A stretch of DNA of 64,000 nt from Candidatus Nitrospira kreftii (GTDB lineage: Bacteria; Nitrospirota; Nitrospiria; Nitrospirales; Nitrospiraceae), in assembly GCA_014058405.1 (NCBI GenBank), contig CP047423.1:2501777-2565776 (forward strand), read 5' to 3'. Both the position numbers and the translations under genes were made by a program. The notes under the pieces were generated by a model. The model ran no database searches, was not told the DNA's origin, and was given only the letters and a program-made list of their open reading frames with translations. This document shows positions 43,745-51,959 of the stretch, piece by piece (position 1 is the first letter of the stretch; each line of letters begins with the position of its first letter).

Positions 43745-43770
43745 GTCTTCCTCCACGGCCAAGGCATCTC

Positions 43771-43845
43771 GTTTCGAGTTTCATGCCTTGAGTTTCATGT
43801 CTCATATGAACGGAGCCGGTTCCCGACAACTAGAAACCTGTAACA
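43771..43845. repeat. Family A heptad inverted repeat
   Basis: TCGAGTTTCATGCCTTGAGT and a following TTTCATG on the left, ACTAGAAACCTGTAAC on the right, between the CheZ-like gene and cheY. Confidence 0.65.
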
Positions 43846-43854
43846 AGCTCGGAT

Positions 43855-44397
43855 TCAGAACAGCGTCACGGAATCCTCGCCTTCATCCGATAGCCCCGTC
43901 GGCACCGGCTCTCCATAATCCGGCATCAGTGCTTGTTGGTGTAGGCGCCGCTCGGCCTCCATGCTATAGTTCTGCTCGATCGACTCCAATGCCGCGATCG
44001 CTTTCAGATCCTCTTCATTCAATGACCCCTTAGACAGAACCTGCAGATGGCCGTTAAGCTGGTCGAGAGCCAGACCGACATGTTCTAATTTTTGTCGTGT
44101 AATATCCTGAAACTGCATCGCCATCACGACCTTAGAAATATTGTCCGAACGATCCTTTGAGGTCCTGCTCTGATCTACTGACGTGAGGGCTTGCAAATTC
44201 ACCAGCAACTCAATGACGGCGCGCTCCGTCTCTTGAGTCACAGCAAACATCTGCGCTTTCAGAACAGGAATCATGTGTGTCGCGCTTTTGGCAAAAGCGT
44301 TCCAAGCCTGCAGTTGTACTTGAAGTATCGGTAGCGACGTCTCACCAACAATGCTCGATTCGGCAGCTTGTTTATCGGAGACTTTCACCTCAATCAT
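43855..44397 (-). CDS. CheZ-like chemotaxis protein
   Basis: A 180-residue helical protein. The segment M-A-M-Q-F-Q-D-I-T-R-Q-K-L-E-H-V (residues 92-107) matches the CheZ active-site pattern, with Asp98 and Gln102 at the positions that coordinate and orient water in CheY dephosphorylation. It lacks the usual CheZ C-terminal CheY-binding helix and instead ends E-D-S-V-T-L-F, nearly the same as CheD. It sits between a STAS gene and cheY. It could be a second CheY phosphatase or a non-catalytic scaffold. A canonical CheZ is encoded at 46783. Confidence 0.65.
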   Translation of the reverse strand: MIEVKVSDKQAAESSIVGETSLPILQVQLQAWNAFAKSATHMIPVLKAQMFAVTQETERAVIELLVNLQALTSVDQSRTSKDRSDNISKVVMAMQFQDITRQKLEHVGLALDQLNGHLQVLSKGSLNEEDLKAIAALESIEQNYSMEAERRLHQQALMPDYGEPVPTGLSDEGEDSVTLF

Positions 44398-44468
44398 TGT
44401 TCTAGCTCCTGACCACTTTCGTGAGCCGCCATCGACTTAGCCGTTTTTCATACATCCTACTGGAGACA

Positions 44469-44774
44469 TCACTCACTCAGTGGCTCGGTAAAACCCAATT
44501 GATTCAACTTTCCCTGGAGATCCTCGGAAATCCCCATGACCAGCATACAGGCCTGCCTCCGAGCCGATAGCATCAACTGAATCGCCGCTGTATCCACCCG
44601 GACAACTCGGCTGAGATCCATGGATACGAGTCCGTCGTTCGCAAACAGCTTGACCAAAGAATCCTTGAACTCAGCCACCTCAAAAATGGTGAGATCCCCG
44701 CTAGGAGCTAGATGTCTGGGATTCTCCTCTCCTTGTCGCTGTGTTTCAGTTGCAGGAGGTTGAGTGGTCATCAC
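44469..44774 (-). CDS. STAS-domain protein in the chemotaxis/motility cluster
   Basis: A 101-residue STAS protein (L-A-P-S-G-D-L-T-I-F-E-V-A-E-F through L-G-F-T-E-P-L). The acceptor motif reads V-D-T-A-A-I-Q-L-M-L, with Thr where other STAS antagonists have Ser. The domain resembles the STAS proteins often encoded beside cheA/cheY genes in chemotaxis operons. Its partner is unknown and may be the switch module at 20129-23605 or a CheA-linked protein. It is 71 bases upstream of the CheZ-like gene. Confidence 0.8.
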   Translation of the reverse strand: MMTTQPPATETQRQGEENPRHLAPSGDLTIFEVAEFKDSLVKLFANDGLVSMDLSRVVRVDTAAIQLMLSARRQACMLVMGISEDLQGKLNQLGFTEPLSE

Positions 44775-44860
44775 GTGACAAACCTTTCCACTGAAGTCCC
44801 TAAGTCACCGTGTCGGCTGCTTTCTACCGCGACTTGAGGCATTCGGCCTCCCACCCGGGC

Positions 44861-45700
44861 TTATGGCATTGGTAATCGCCCCGCGCCGGATAGTTCCGGA
44901 ACTAACTGCGACGCGCTCTGTGACACATCCTCCGTTGGTCGCCCGAATTCATCCACATTGTTTCCCGTCTCGAGTGTAGGAGCGGGGGGAGCCTGTTCAA
45001 GAATCACAACCTCAACTCGACGATTTTTGGCCCGTTGTTCCGGGTCGAGATTCTCCGTTACCGGCCTCGTGTCAGCATGTCCCACTGCGGCAAGGTGGTC
45101 GGACGGCACACCATAGAGTTCCGACAGCACCCGGACGACCATCACAGCCCGAGCAGCCGATAATTCCCAGTTCGAAGGAAAGTGTGCCGTGCGTATCGGA
45201 ACATTATCGGTATGACCCTCGACTTTGGTGTGCCGGTTGAGCTCAACTAGCGCTCCACTCAGGCCCTGAAGAAATGGTAGTGCCTCTGAACGCACCGCTG
45301 CTTCGCCGCTGTTGAATAGCAGCTGATCCGGAATGGTGATGACGATATCGCCATTGACTTTTTCGGTGATCCGCACCATCGACATCTGGGATACCGCCTT
45401 GATGCTCTTGACCAGATTTTGAAGTTTTCTGACCACCACCTCCTTACTCCCAGGCGCATCCGGAGCGGTGAGTGCCGCTTTGCTGGCACTCAATGAAATA
45501 GGCGTAGGAGAGGACGGGGGACTCACGATTGGATTGAGAGCCGCCTTGATCGATTCACTGACGGTTCGGTACTTTCCGACGTTGACGGAAGAGATCGAGT
45601 ACATCACGACGAAGAACGCAAAGAGTAAGGTAATGAAGTCGGCATATGAGACCAACCACCGCTCGTGGTTTTCGTGTTCCTCGTGTTTATGTTTTGCCAT
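44861..45700 (-). CDS. motB: Flagellar motor stator protein MotB (OmpA-like)
   Basis: A 279-residue protein with a short basic N-terminus and one membrane helix (W-L-V-S-Y-A-D-F-I-T-L-L-F-A-F-F), with the proton-pathway Asp21. An OmpA-type peptidoglycan-binding domain (about 135-245) contains V-E-G-H-T-D-N-V-P and N-R-R-V-E-V. It anchors the stator to the cell wall. A Pro-rich linker (about 60-85) separates helix and anchor domain. It is co-directional with motA, with a family A repeat between them. Confidence 0.93.
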   Translation of the reverse strand: MAKHKHEEHENHERWLVSYADFITLLFAFFVVMYSISSVNVGKYRTVSESIKAALNPIVSPPSSPTPISLSASKAALTAPDAPGSKEVVVRKLQNLVKSIKAVSQMSMVRITEKVNGDIVITIPDQLLFNSGEAAVRSEALPFLQGLSGALVELNRHTKVEGHTDNVPIRTAHFPSNWELSAARAVMVVRVLSELYGVPSDHLAAVGHADTRPVTENLDPEQRAKNRRVEVVILEQAPPAPTLETGNNVDEFGRPTEDVSQSASQLVPELSGAGRLPMP

Positions 45701-45747
45701 TTACCATCATCCACTGTGAAACCTATCCCGCACAGGCGTTCCAGGTT

Positions 45748-45822
45748 TCATGTTTCTTGTTTCATGTTATCGGATGGTCGTTCTCCTCAACTTGAAACCT
45801 GAAACATGAAACTCGCAACTTC
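45748..45822. repeat. Family A heptad inverted repeat between motA and motB
   Basis: CAGGTTTCATGTTTCTTGTT with a further TTTCATG on the left, and CTTGAAACCTGAAACATGAA on the right, form a strong hairpin with a CATGTTATCGG centre. It lies in the transcript between the two stator genes. Confidence 0.78.
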
Positions 45823-45842
45823 AGATCCGGACGATCGCTACT

Positions 45843-46613
45843 TCACTTTTTCGACTCCTTCGTCCGCTCGCTGTGCGGCAGAACCCCCTCTAACTTTTCC
45901 TGTAACAACCGAGGGTTTTCACCTTGCGCGAGACCCACAAGTCCCATGATCATGAGGTTGCGAGACCCCGCTTCCTCTTTCAGCTTCAGTTTGATCTTGT
46001 TTGCAAGAGGGAGAAAAAACAGGTTCGCTGCCCCGACGCCATAGACGGTAGCAACGAATGCCACCGCGATACCGCCGCCTAACTTTGAAGGATCAGCCAG
46101 ATTTTCCATCACGTGAATCAGCCCGAGTACCGCGCCGATAATGCCGACGGTCGGCGCATACCCACCGGCCGCTTCCCAGACCTTGGCTGCAATCACGCCT
46201 TGCTCCTCATGATGCTCCACCTCGATCTCAAGAATCTCGTGCACGGCTTTCGGTTCAGTTCCGTCGACGATGAGTTGAATCCCTTTTTTCATGAATGGAT
46301 CTTTAATATCTTTCAGCTTGCCTTCCAGCGCCAGCAACCCTTGTTTCCGCGAGATATTGGCAAGATCCAGAATGATTTTAATCGTTCCCTTGTTATCGAT
46401 ATGCGGGCCTGAGATTGCAATGGACAGCGCGCCGAATGCCCTGATGACTACCGACAAAGGATTCTGTATACAAATGGCGCCGAAGGTGCCGCCGATCACG
46501 ATGATGAAGGCCGTGAGCTGCATAATCGAGCCGACATGCCCACCCTCCAGTATTTGGCCTCCGATAATGGAGCCTAACGCGATCACTATTCCAAGAATTG
46601 TGGCAATATCCAT
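45843..46613 (-). CDS. motA: Flagellar motor stator protein MotA
   Basis: A 256-residue protein with four membrane helices. The first two are near the N-terminus and the last two at about 145-200. The conserved G-G-T-F-G-A and G-Y-A-P-T-V-G-I-I-G-A-V-L-G-L segments carry the structural prolines and glycines. It forms the ion channel of the stator with MotB. The Asp of the channel is in MotB, which fits a proton-driven motor. Confidence 0.93.
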   Translation of the reverse strand: MDIATILGIVIALGSIIGGQILEGGHVGSIMQLTAFIIVIGGTFGAICIQNPLSVVIRAFGALSIAISGPHIDNKGTIKIILDLANISRKQGLLALEGKLKDIKDPFMKKGIQLIVDGTEPKAVHEILEIEVEHHEEQGVIAAKVWEAAGGYAPTVGIIGAVLGLIHVMENLADPSKLGGGIAVAFVATVYGVGAANLFFLPLANKIKLKLKEEAGSRNLMIMGLVGLAQGENPRLLQEKLEGVLPHSERTKESKK

Positions 46614-46652
46614 TCGTCATGGCCCTCATGAATGCTGCGAGATTCGGTCTTA

Positions 46653-46776
46653 ACGGTTTCTGGTTGGAAGTTTCATGCTTCAAGTCCAGACGTGAGCTTT
46701 TGAACTTGAAACCGGCAACTCCCCTCCCCATCACGAACATGAAACCTGCAACCTGAAACTTGAAACCCGAAATCAT
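46653..46776. repeat. Long family A heptad inverted repeat
   Basis: GTTTCTGG, AGTTTCATGCTTCAAG on the left and CATGAAACCTGCAACCTGAA plus CTTGAAACCCG on the right, with a middle CTTGAAACCGG unit. This is the longest family A element seen (about 120 bases). It separates cheZ from motA. Confidence 0.75.
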
Positions 46777-46782
46777 GTCGCC

Positions 46783-47415
46783 TTATTTGAACCCGAATTG
46801 AGCCAGGATATCGTCCGCCACTTGCTGTTTCATGGCCGTCTTTTTTGATTCATCGAGTTGTTTCAGCAGATGCCCGGCTGTTCCTTCGCAACTCCTGTTC
46901 TCCTCGTTCGGTTGAATCCCGAAGAGGACGACAAGTTCCACCAACTTGCTCTGCACGTCGTCGAGTATGGCCACCAGTTTTTTGACTCGTTGCGCGACCA
47001 AATCCTGGAAGGACAACGCGGTCATGATGTCGGAGAGATGCTTTCCGTCCTCCGCCATGACGGCACTGACTTTCTCAAGGCGTTCTGCAAGTTTCACAGC
47101 ATCAACGGCCTGCAATATTCCCACGACTGCCGCCAGGTCCTTCGCGGTTCGATTCCGATTGTCCTGAATTATTTCGGTCAAGCGCATGACTTCGAGGGTC
47201 CCGTCTTCGGTCATCTTATTCAAATCGCTGAGGTGACCAGACGCCGTCGGCAATTGTGTGCTGCTGGATAAGATCCCAGGGCTCGCCTCTGAGATTGCTT
47301 TCATCGCTTGCTCAACAAACCGAGCCAGCTCGCCAATTTCTTCATAGAGCTTTTGCTCTCGCTGTTGCACGCTCGCTCCCGCTCTGCCGCTAGACTTGAT
47401 CAACTTGTGATCCAT
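46783..47415 (-). CDS. cheZ: CheY-P phosphatase CheZ
   Basis: A 210-residue helical protein. The active-site segment A-L-S-F-Q-D-L-V-A-Q-R-V (residues 133-144) has Asp138 and Gln142 as in CheZ. The C-terminus V-A-D-D-I-L-A-Q-F-G-F is the amphipathic CheY-binding helix of true CheZ proteins. It dephosphorylates CheY-P. It starts three bases after the cheY stop (47419), so the pair is co-transcribed. Confidence 0.9.
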   Translation of the reverse strand: MDHKLIKSSGRAGASVQQREQKLYEEIGELARFVEQAMKAISEASPGILSSSTQLPTASGHLSDLNKMTEDGTLEVMRLTEIIQDNRNRTAKDLAAVVGILQAVDAVKLAERLEKVSAVMAEDGKHLSDIMTALSFQDLVAQRVKKLVAILDDVQSKLVELVVLFGIQPNEENRSCEGTAGHLLKQLDESKKTAMKQQVADDILAQFGFK

Positions 47416-47418
47416 GGC

Positions 47419-47799
47419 CTACTTGAAAATCTTGCCCAGCTTTTCCTGCATGGTCTCTGCCGTAAAGGGCTTGACGATGTAGTTGCTCACCCCAGCTTGA
47501 ACGGCCTCAACCAGATTGCTCTGTTGCGCTTCAGCCGTCACCATCAACACTGGAATAGCTTTGAGCTTGTCGTCCGCCCTGATTGCACGGAGCATATCAA
47601 TGCCACTCATGACCGGCATGTTCCAATCGGATACGACGAATCCGTAGGTATCGCCCCGAAGTTTTTGCAGTGCTTCCTGCCCGTTTTCAGCTTCGTCACA
47701 ATTGGGAAATCCCAGTTGTTTCAGCATATTTTTTACGATTCGTCTCATCGTAACCATGTCATCGACGACGAGGATTTTCATGTTGGGATCGGCCGGCAT
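47419..47799 (-). CDS. cheY: Chemotaxis response regulator CheY
   Basis: A 126-residue receiver protein. The acidic pair is Asp13/14, the phospho-acceptor Asp58 (V-V-S-D-W-N-M-P), the switch Thr in V-T-A-E-A, and Lys in V-K-P-F. D-W-N-M-P and L-L-x-x-I-R-A-D are close to enterobacterial CheY, so this is the likely motor-binding CheY. The start at 47799 has AAGGAGG four bases ahead. It leads a cheY-cheZ-motA-motB run. Confidence 0.94.
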   Translation of the reverse strand: MPADPNMKILVVDDMVTMRRIVKNMLKQLGFPNCDEAENGQEALQKLRGDTYGFVVSDWNMPVMSGIDMLRAIRADDKLKAIPVLMVTAEAQQSNLVEAVQAGVSNYIVKPFTAETMQEKLGKIFK

Positions 47800-48114
47800 G
47801 ATGCCTCCTTTTTCTCATTCGACTGTCCCAGCACAGGGACGCAGTGTTCGCAATACCGTGGTGGTCGGGCGTCTTTGGGACACTCCAGCGCTTCACTTCC
47901 TATCGGCACATGCGCCGAATGACCTAAGCCGGAGAGGGTTGAGGGGTGCTCCGCATTTCGGGATAAAGCGAAAGAAGTGATCAACTGGCGTGGAAGCAGG
48001 TCGGCTAGAGAGATGGCAGGAACGGCAAAGATGTGCCGACCGCTCATTTTCTGGGCACCGTGCGGGTCGAAGAATGAACGAATTCATCGTTCTGTCGGCC
48101 AACGGGATCACGAC
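47800..48114. other. Intergenic stretch upstream of cheY
   Basis: 315 bases without a supported gene. An imperfect inverted pair around an AATT centre (GAATGAACGAATTCATCGTT) is at about 48072-48092. The cheY promoter should be here, but I found no good sigma-28 or sigma-54 match. Confidence 0.4.
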
Positions 48115-48354
48115 TCATACCGCTCTCGCCTTGCCCGATCGACTGTGCATCCACTCATGAATGTCGCGCCGGAGAAAACGCCAATGCTTTCCAATCTTCG
48201 ATGCCGGCAGTTCGCCGACCCGCGCGAGTTTGTAGACGGTGGATTTCGGCACCCGAAGGAACTTTGCGACCTCCATCACGGTCAAGATTTCCCCGTCCCG
48301 TGCAGACGCACCATCCAACTGGTTCCCTGTTTCTGTAGGTCCATCACTATTCAT
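48115..48354 (-). CDS. Small excisionase/MerR-type helix-turn-helix protein
   Basis: A 79-residue protein. Residues about 22-72 read L-T-V-M-E-V-A-K-F-L-R-V-P-K-S-T-V-Y-K-L-A and R-F-L-R-R-D-I-H-E-W-M, the HTH_17/excisionase-family winged helix. No integrase or phage gene is nearby, so it is more likely a small transcription regulator than an excisionase. It is divergent from the MinD-like gene and faces the cheY gene, and might control motility genes. Confidence 0.82.
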   Translation of the reverse strand: MNSDGPTETGNQLDGASARDGEILTVMEVAKFLRVPKSTVYKLARVGELPASKIGKHWRFLRRDIHEWMHSRSGKARAV

Positions 48355-48530
48355 GACACCTGAGGTATCGGTGGAGCGGTTTCAAAACTTGAGTCGGTGC
48401 TATACTCAGACTTCAAACTTGGAGGCCGGTTCATTCCCCGGCATGTGGATGGGTTAGGTCCGTTCAGGTTTTTCAGAGACGAACCGAAGAAGACGTACCA
48501 CGTGGCTCGAACCGGTAGGAACTGATCACA

Positions 48531-49430
48531 ATGGCACACATCATCTCTATCGCATCGGGAAAAGGAGGAGTCGGAAAAAGTGTGGTCGCAGCCAACCTGG
48601 CACTTGTCCTGGCCAGGAAGGGCAAGCAAGTCGTGCTCGCAGATCTCGATATTGGAGGAGCTGACGCGCATGTGCTGTTCGGCCTTCTCCATCCGACGCA
48701 CACCTTAACCGATTTTCTCACCCATCGCGTTGAACGGCTGGATGATGTGGCTCAAACTCTGCCGATTCACAGCTCCTTGCGCCTGATCCCTGGAACGGGG
48801 GATACGCTGGCAACAGCCAACATGTCCTACTCCCAGAAGAAACGTCTCATCCGAAGTTTTCAAGACATCCATGCGGATGTGATCATCGTCGATATCGGAG
48901 CGGGTACTAGTTACCATGCTCTCGACTTTTTTCTGATGGCTGACCATCATGTCGTCGTGGCCACGCCAGACCCGACCTCCGTCCTGGATCTGTATCGGTT
49001 CATTAAGTTGGCGGCCATTCGGCGCGTCTTGTCGATGTTCCTAATGCGAGAGGTCATGGCAGAGGGTCTTGCCAATCGGGATTACAGCAGCGTGGAGGAA
49101 GTCTTGGAAGTGGCCGGGAAGACCGACGAATCTGGGCGGACACTCGCCGCATCGACTCTGAGAGCCTTTCAACCGGCCCTCGTCCTTAATCGCATTTCAG
49201 GACGGACACGTGTCAATGTTCCACAGCTGAGAAAACTGCTGAAGGAGTATGTCGGTGGTGATCTACTGTTACTGGGGCAAGTTCCTGATGACCCTGCAAT
49301 GGAACAAGCGGTACGTGCTTACGTTCCTGTCATCCAACACGCCCCTGCTTCCCCAGGCGCCACAGCGCTCATGAAGACAGCAGAAGCTCTGATGCAGCTC
49401 CTTTCGACTTCTTCCACTCAAGCTGCCTAG
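48531..49430 (+). CDS. MinD/FlhG-like P-loop ATPase
   Basis: A 299-residue deviant Walker ATPase starting MAHIISIASGKGGVGKSVVA (Walker A at 9-16 with the signature Lys), A-D-L-D-I-G-G-A-D and V-I-I-V-D-I-G-A-G-T. The family includes MinD, FlhG/FleN and related cell-pole organisers. The motility context suggests FlhG-like control of flagellar number, but the C-terminal half (F-M-L-R-E-V-M-A-E-G and beyond) is not diagnostic. It is the only plus-strand gene among the motility genes and is monocistronic. Confidence 0.82.
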   Translation: MAHIISIASGKGGVGKSVVAANLALVLARKGKQVVLADLDIGGADAHVLFGLLHPTHTLTDFLTHRVERLDDVAQTLPIHSSLRLIPGTGDTLATANMSYSQKKRLIRSFQDIHADVIIVDIGAGTSYHALDFFLMADHHVVVATPDPTSVLDLYRFIKLAAIRRVLSMFLMREVMAEGLANRDYSSVEEVLEVAGKTDESGRTLAASTLRAFQPALVLNRISGRTRVNVPQLRKLLKEYVGGDLLLLGQVPDDPAMEQAVRAYVPVIQHAPASPGATALMKTAEALMQLLSTSSTQAA

Positions 49431-49438
49431 TTGACTGC

Positions 49439-50062
49439 TTAGGAAAGCTGATCCGAGGCAGCCGCCTTACGGCGAGCTCTCAACTGTTCAGCTTGTGCTT
49501 GAAGAATATGGCGGATGAGGTGTTCCTGATCATCAGGCTTGAGGTCGACGAACTCGGTGGCAATGGCATACCCTTGACCACCGGCTTGCGGCATCGCTCG
49601 AATGACCCTGATGGTCGCCTTGATCAGTATAAACGGAGGAAGAATCAGCTTCAACGCAAGCTGATCACCGATGGATAATTCTCGATCCGATACGAAACCC
49701 ACACCCCCGCCGCTTAGATTGACATCCATCGGCCGTGCCATAGCGACGCTATCTGGTCGGCCGGCTGCCAATGCATTCAGAATCACTTCGAGCAGGTAGT
49801 CTACCTTCATCATCCACGGCAAGACCGGGGACCCAACCAATGAATCGCCGGAGCGAGCAAGAAGGTCCGCTGTCGGTTTACCCACGGCGGTAGAAATCAT
49901 GTCAGCAGTTGGAGCACCGGCTTCGACAGGAAGTGTGTGGCCGGACTCCAGCAACAATCGATACTCCATCAGCACCCGGTCGTCGATTCTGATCCATTCG
50001 CGCCGTTCATCCTGGCTGGTTGAGGATGGAGCTTCCATTGAGGTCATTATGCGCGACGTCAT
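49439..50062 (-). CDS. PilZ-domain protein
   Basis: A 207-residue protein with R-E-W-I-R-I-D at about 20-26 (RxxxR-type) and D-V-N-L-S-G-G-G-V-G-F at about 116-126 ((D/N)xSxxG), the two c-di-GMP contact motifs of PilZ domains. An N-terminal region of about 100 residues precedes the second motif with an unusual insertion. It is the likely c-di-GMP receptor partner of the neighbouring degenerate GGDEF protein and may brake the flagellar motor. The start may be one of several in-frame ATGs (50062, 50047, 50038). Confidence 0.82.
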   Translation of the reverse strand: MTSRIMTSMEAPSSTSQDERREWIRIDDRVLMEYRLLLESGHTLPVEAGAPTADMISTAVGKPTADLLARSGDSLVGSPVLPWMMKVDYLLEVILNALAAGRPDSVAMARPMDVNLSGGGVGFVSDRELSIGDQLALKLILPPFILIKATIRVIRAMPQAGGQGYAIATEFVDLKPDDQEHLIRHILQAQAEQLRARRKAAASDQLS

Positions 50063-50081
50063 GATGATTTCACGCCTGACA

Positions 50082-51206
50082 TTATGCGGCCAGGCTCAGC
50101 GTCATGGCACAGGCTAACGCCGGTGGCCGCGGGGTATGGACCGCTATGCAGTTCCTTCCTTGAGCTTTCGCCTCCTTTAATGCAGAACTCGCAATGGTCA
50201 TCCAATCCACAGTGGAAGCGACGGCGATGTCCGGAATGGCTGCCAGACCGATACTGACCGTCGTGCGGACCTGTCCCGTATTATTCACAAACAGATGTCG
50301 CTCTATACACTCGCGTAATCGCTCCGCAAGAACTCGAGCCCTGCGCCTATCGGTATGAGGAAGCACCACTGCGAATTTGTCGCCGTCGCACCGCCCTACG
50401 ATATCGAGGTCGCGGATCGTGGTCTCGATCAGATCCGCTGCTGCCTTCAGGACATGATCGCCGGCTGACTGGCCGAGTCGCTCGTTGACCACTTCAAAAA
50501 AGTCTAACCCGAGCAACAAGAGGCACGCTGGAACCTGATAACGAAGACCAACCCTTAATTCACGGGTCAATGCACTATCCAATGCCTGCTTATGAAATAT
50601 CTCCGTGAGAGGGTCACGTAAGGTGCTGTCTTGCGCACGCTGACAGGCATCAAGATTCCGTAAGCAGAGTGTCAGCACCGTACCCACAGTTTCGACCAAT
50701 TGGCGTTCCCACGCAGTGTAGGGCTGCGTACCTATTCGTTGGACAACGAGAAGACCTTTCTTTTCCTCACTGATCATCAAGGGCATTTCATGACTATTTC
50801 GTGAACTCCCATCAAGCTCACCTGGCTGAACGGTTGATTTGAGCGCATGCGAAAGGTGTCGAGGAGGAACAAGTTGAAGAGGAATCGGCCGTCGAACGCT
50901 GTCGGCAGGCAGATGTCCAAGCCGTCGAAGGAGGTAGCGACGGAGACGCGCCTCCTGTTCTCGGCTCCGGTCGTTTGACCAGATCCTTACGTGCTCATGG
51001 CTTGAGCTGGCGATCCCGATAACATCAGTAGGAATCGCTCTGGGCAACCCTTTCGCAAGCGTCTTAGTGATGTCATTTTCATCTGCGCATCCGGCGAGTT
51101 CGGCAAGGAGCTGATGGAGTGCTTCAACTTGTTCTCGGGTTGACGGCAGGGTGTCGTGATCTGGTGATCGTTGCGGCTCAACTGGGGATAGCTCTTCGCT
51201 TGCCAT
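50082..51206 (-). CDS. Degenerate GGDEF-domain protein with N-terminal GAF-like region
   Basis: A 374-residue protein. An N-terminal region (about 25-185) looks GAF-like, followed by a diguanylate cyclase fold (about 197-355). The signature is D-G-D-K-F (274-278) instead of G-G-D-E-F: the first Gly is Asp and the Glu is Lys. D-F-F-E replaces D-x-F-K and G-Q replaces G-H. The inhibitory-site motif R-D-L-D (265-268) five residues before it is intact. Catalysis is therefore doubtful, while c-di-GMP binding may be kept. It lies between the PilZ and fliT-like genes. Confidence 0.88.
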   Translation of the reverse strand: MASEELSPVEPQRSPDHDTLPSTREQVEALHQLLAELAGCADENDITKTLAKGLPRAIPTDVIGIASSSHEHVRIWSNDRSREQEARLRRYLLRRLGHLPADSVRRPIPLQLVPPRHLSHALKSTVQPGELDGSSRNSHEMPLMISEEKKGLLVVQRIGTQPYTAWERQLVETVGTVLTLCLRNLDACQRAQDSTLRDPLTEIFHKQALDSALTRELRVGLRYQVPACLLLLGLDFFEVVNERLGQSAGDHVLKAAADLIETTIRDLDIVGRCDGDKFAVVLPHTDRRRARVLAERLRECIERHLFVNNTGQVRTTVSIGLAAIPDIAVASTVDWMTIASSALKEAKAQGRNCIAVHTPRPPALACAMTLSLAA

Positions 51207-51224
51207 TGCCCGTTCCTAGTTCTA

Positions 51225-51551
51225 CTAGACTTCCACGGACATCGCCTCGGGTGCAAAAGCCGGCACACCGAACCGTTGACGTAGTCCTTGTAGTCGGTGT
51301 CTTGTCACCGTCGCCTGACCTAATAACGAGGTCAGCACAGCTTGTGTAGCCTGTACCTGGTCACGGACCTGGCTATCCACCTTGAGGACTTGTTGCGCCT
51401 CAGAGACTGGCATCTCCGCCGATTCCAGTAACACCCCTCTCTCCCGATAACATTGGATGACCACATCCCACTGCCCCAATCGAGCGGCCTCAAAGGCCGT
51501 CTGTGTGAGTCGCACGATCTCCGTCTGATGGTTACCGCTCATCGAATTCAT
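51225..51551 (-). CDS. FliT-like flagellar chaperone
   Basis: The start is set at ATG 51551 (MNSMSGNHQTEIVRL), overlapping the fliS stop by four bases; the longer frame from 51599 would overlap fliS further. The 108-residue helical protein has no firm family motif. The size, helix content and position directly downstream of fliS match FliT, the FliD chaperone. Call by context. Confidence 0.5.
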   Translation of the reverse strand: MNSMSGNHQTEIVRLTQTAFEAARLGQWDVVIQCYRERGVLLESAEMPVSEAQQVLKVDSQVRDQVQATQAVLTSLLGQATVTRHRLQGLRQRFGVPAFAPEAMSVEV

Positions 51552-51943
51552 CGCACTCCTGCCAATCGAGGCTGCTGCTGAGCAGCGACCGCCCGCCACG
51601 CCTCGCGCAAGGTGCTGAGACAGCGCAGAGATGCATCGAGCCTCTTCTCATTGTTCCTGGCATTGGCTTCAACAAGCTCCGCCAACATATAATCGTACAA
51701 TCTCCGCAGTGACCTTGCGATCTCTCCACCTTGTTCGTAATCGAGTACGCTGTTCAGCTCTCCGATGATTGCGATAGCTCGCCCCAAATGCCGCGCCTTC
51801 TCCCGGACATTCTTGGCCTGGATCTCACGTCTGGCAATCTCAATCGATTGGATCGCGCCGTCGTATAACAATACGATCAACTGGACACCCGAAGACGTGA
51901 CGACCTGAGTCTGTTCATACTGACGAGCGTACTGAGTGAGCAT
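51548..51943 (-). CDS. fliS: Flagellin export chaperone FliS
   Basis: The start is set at ATG 51943 (MLTQYARQYEQTQVVT), giving 131 residues. L-I-V-L-L-Y-D-G-A-I (23-32) and the I-I-G-E-L-N-S-V-L-D-Y-E-Q-G-G-E-I-A segment are the FliS signature. It binds the flagellin C-terminus before export. The longer in-frame start at 52030 would overlap fliD and is rejected. It follows fliD by 16 bases. Confidence 0.93.
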   Translation of the reverse strand: MLTQYARQYEQTQVVTSSGVQLIVLLYDGAIQSIEIARREIQAKNVREKARHLGRAIAIIGELNSVLDYEQGGEIARSLRRLYDYMLAELVEANARNNEKRLDASLRCLSTLREAWRAVAAQQQPRLAGVR

Positions 51944-51959
51944 AAGTGGTTCCTTGCTC

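Noticed and set aside
45156..45163. GCCGATAA on the plus strand inside motB
   Set aside because: It is antisense within a coding region, with no -35 partner at the right spacing and no downstream plus-strand gene.
48115..48354. HTH protein considered as evidence of a prophage or integrative element
   Set aside because: No integrase, attachment repeats or phage genes nearby; surrounding genes are core motility functions.
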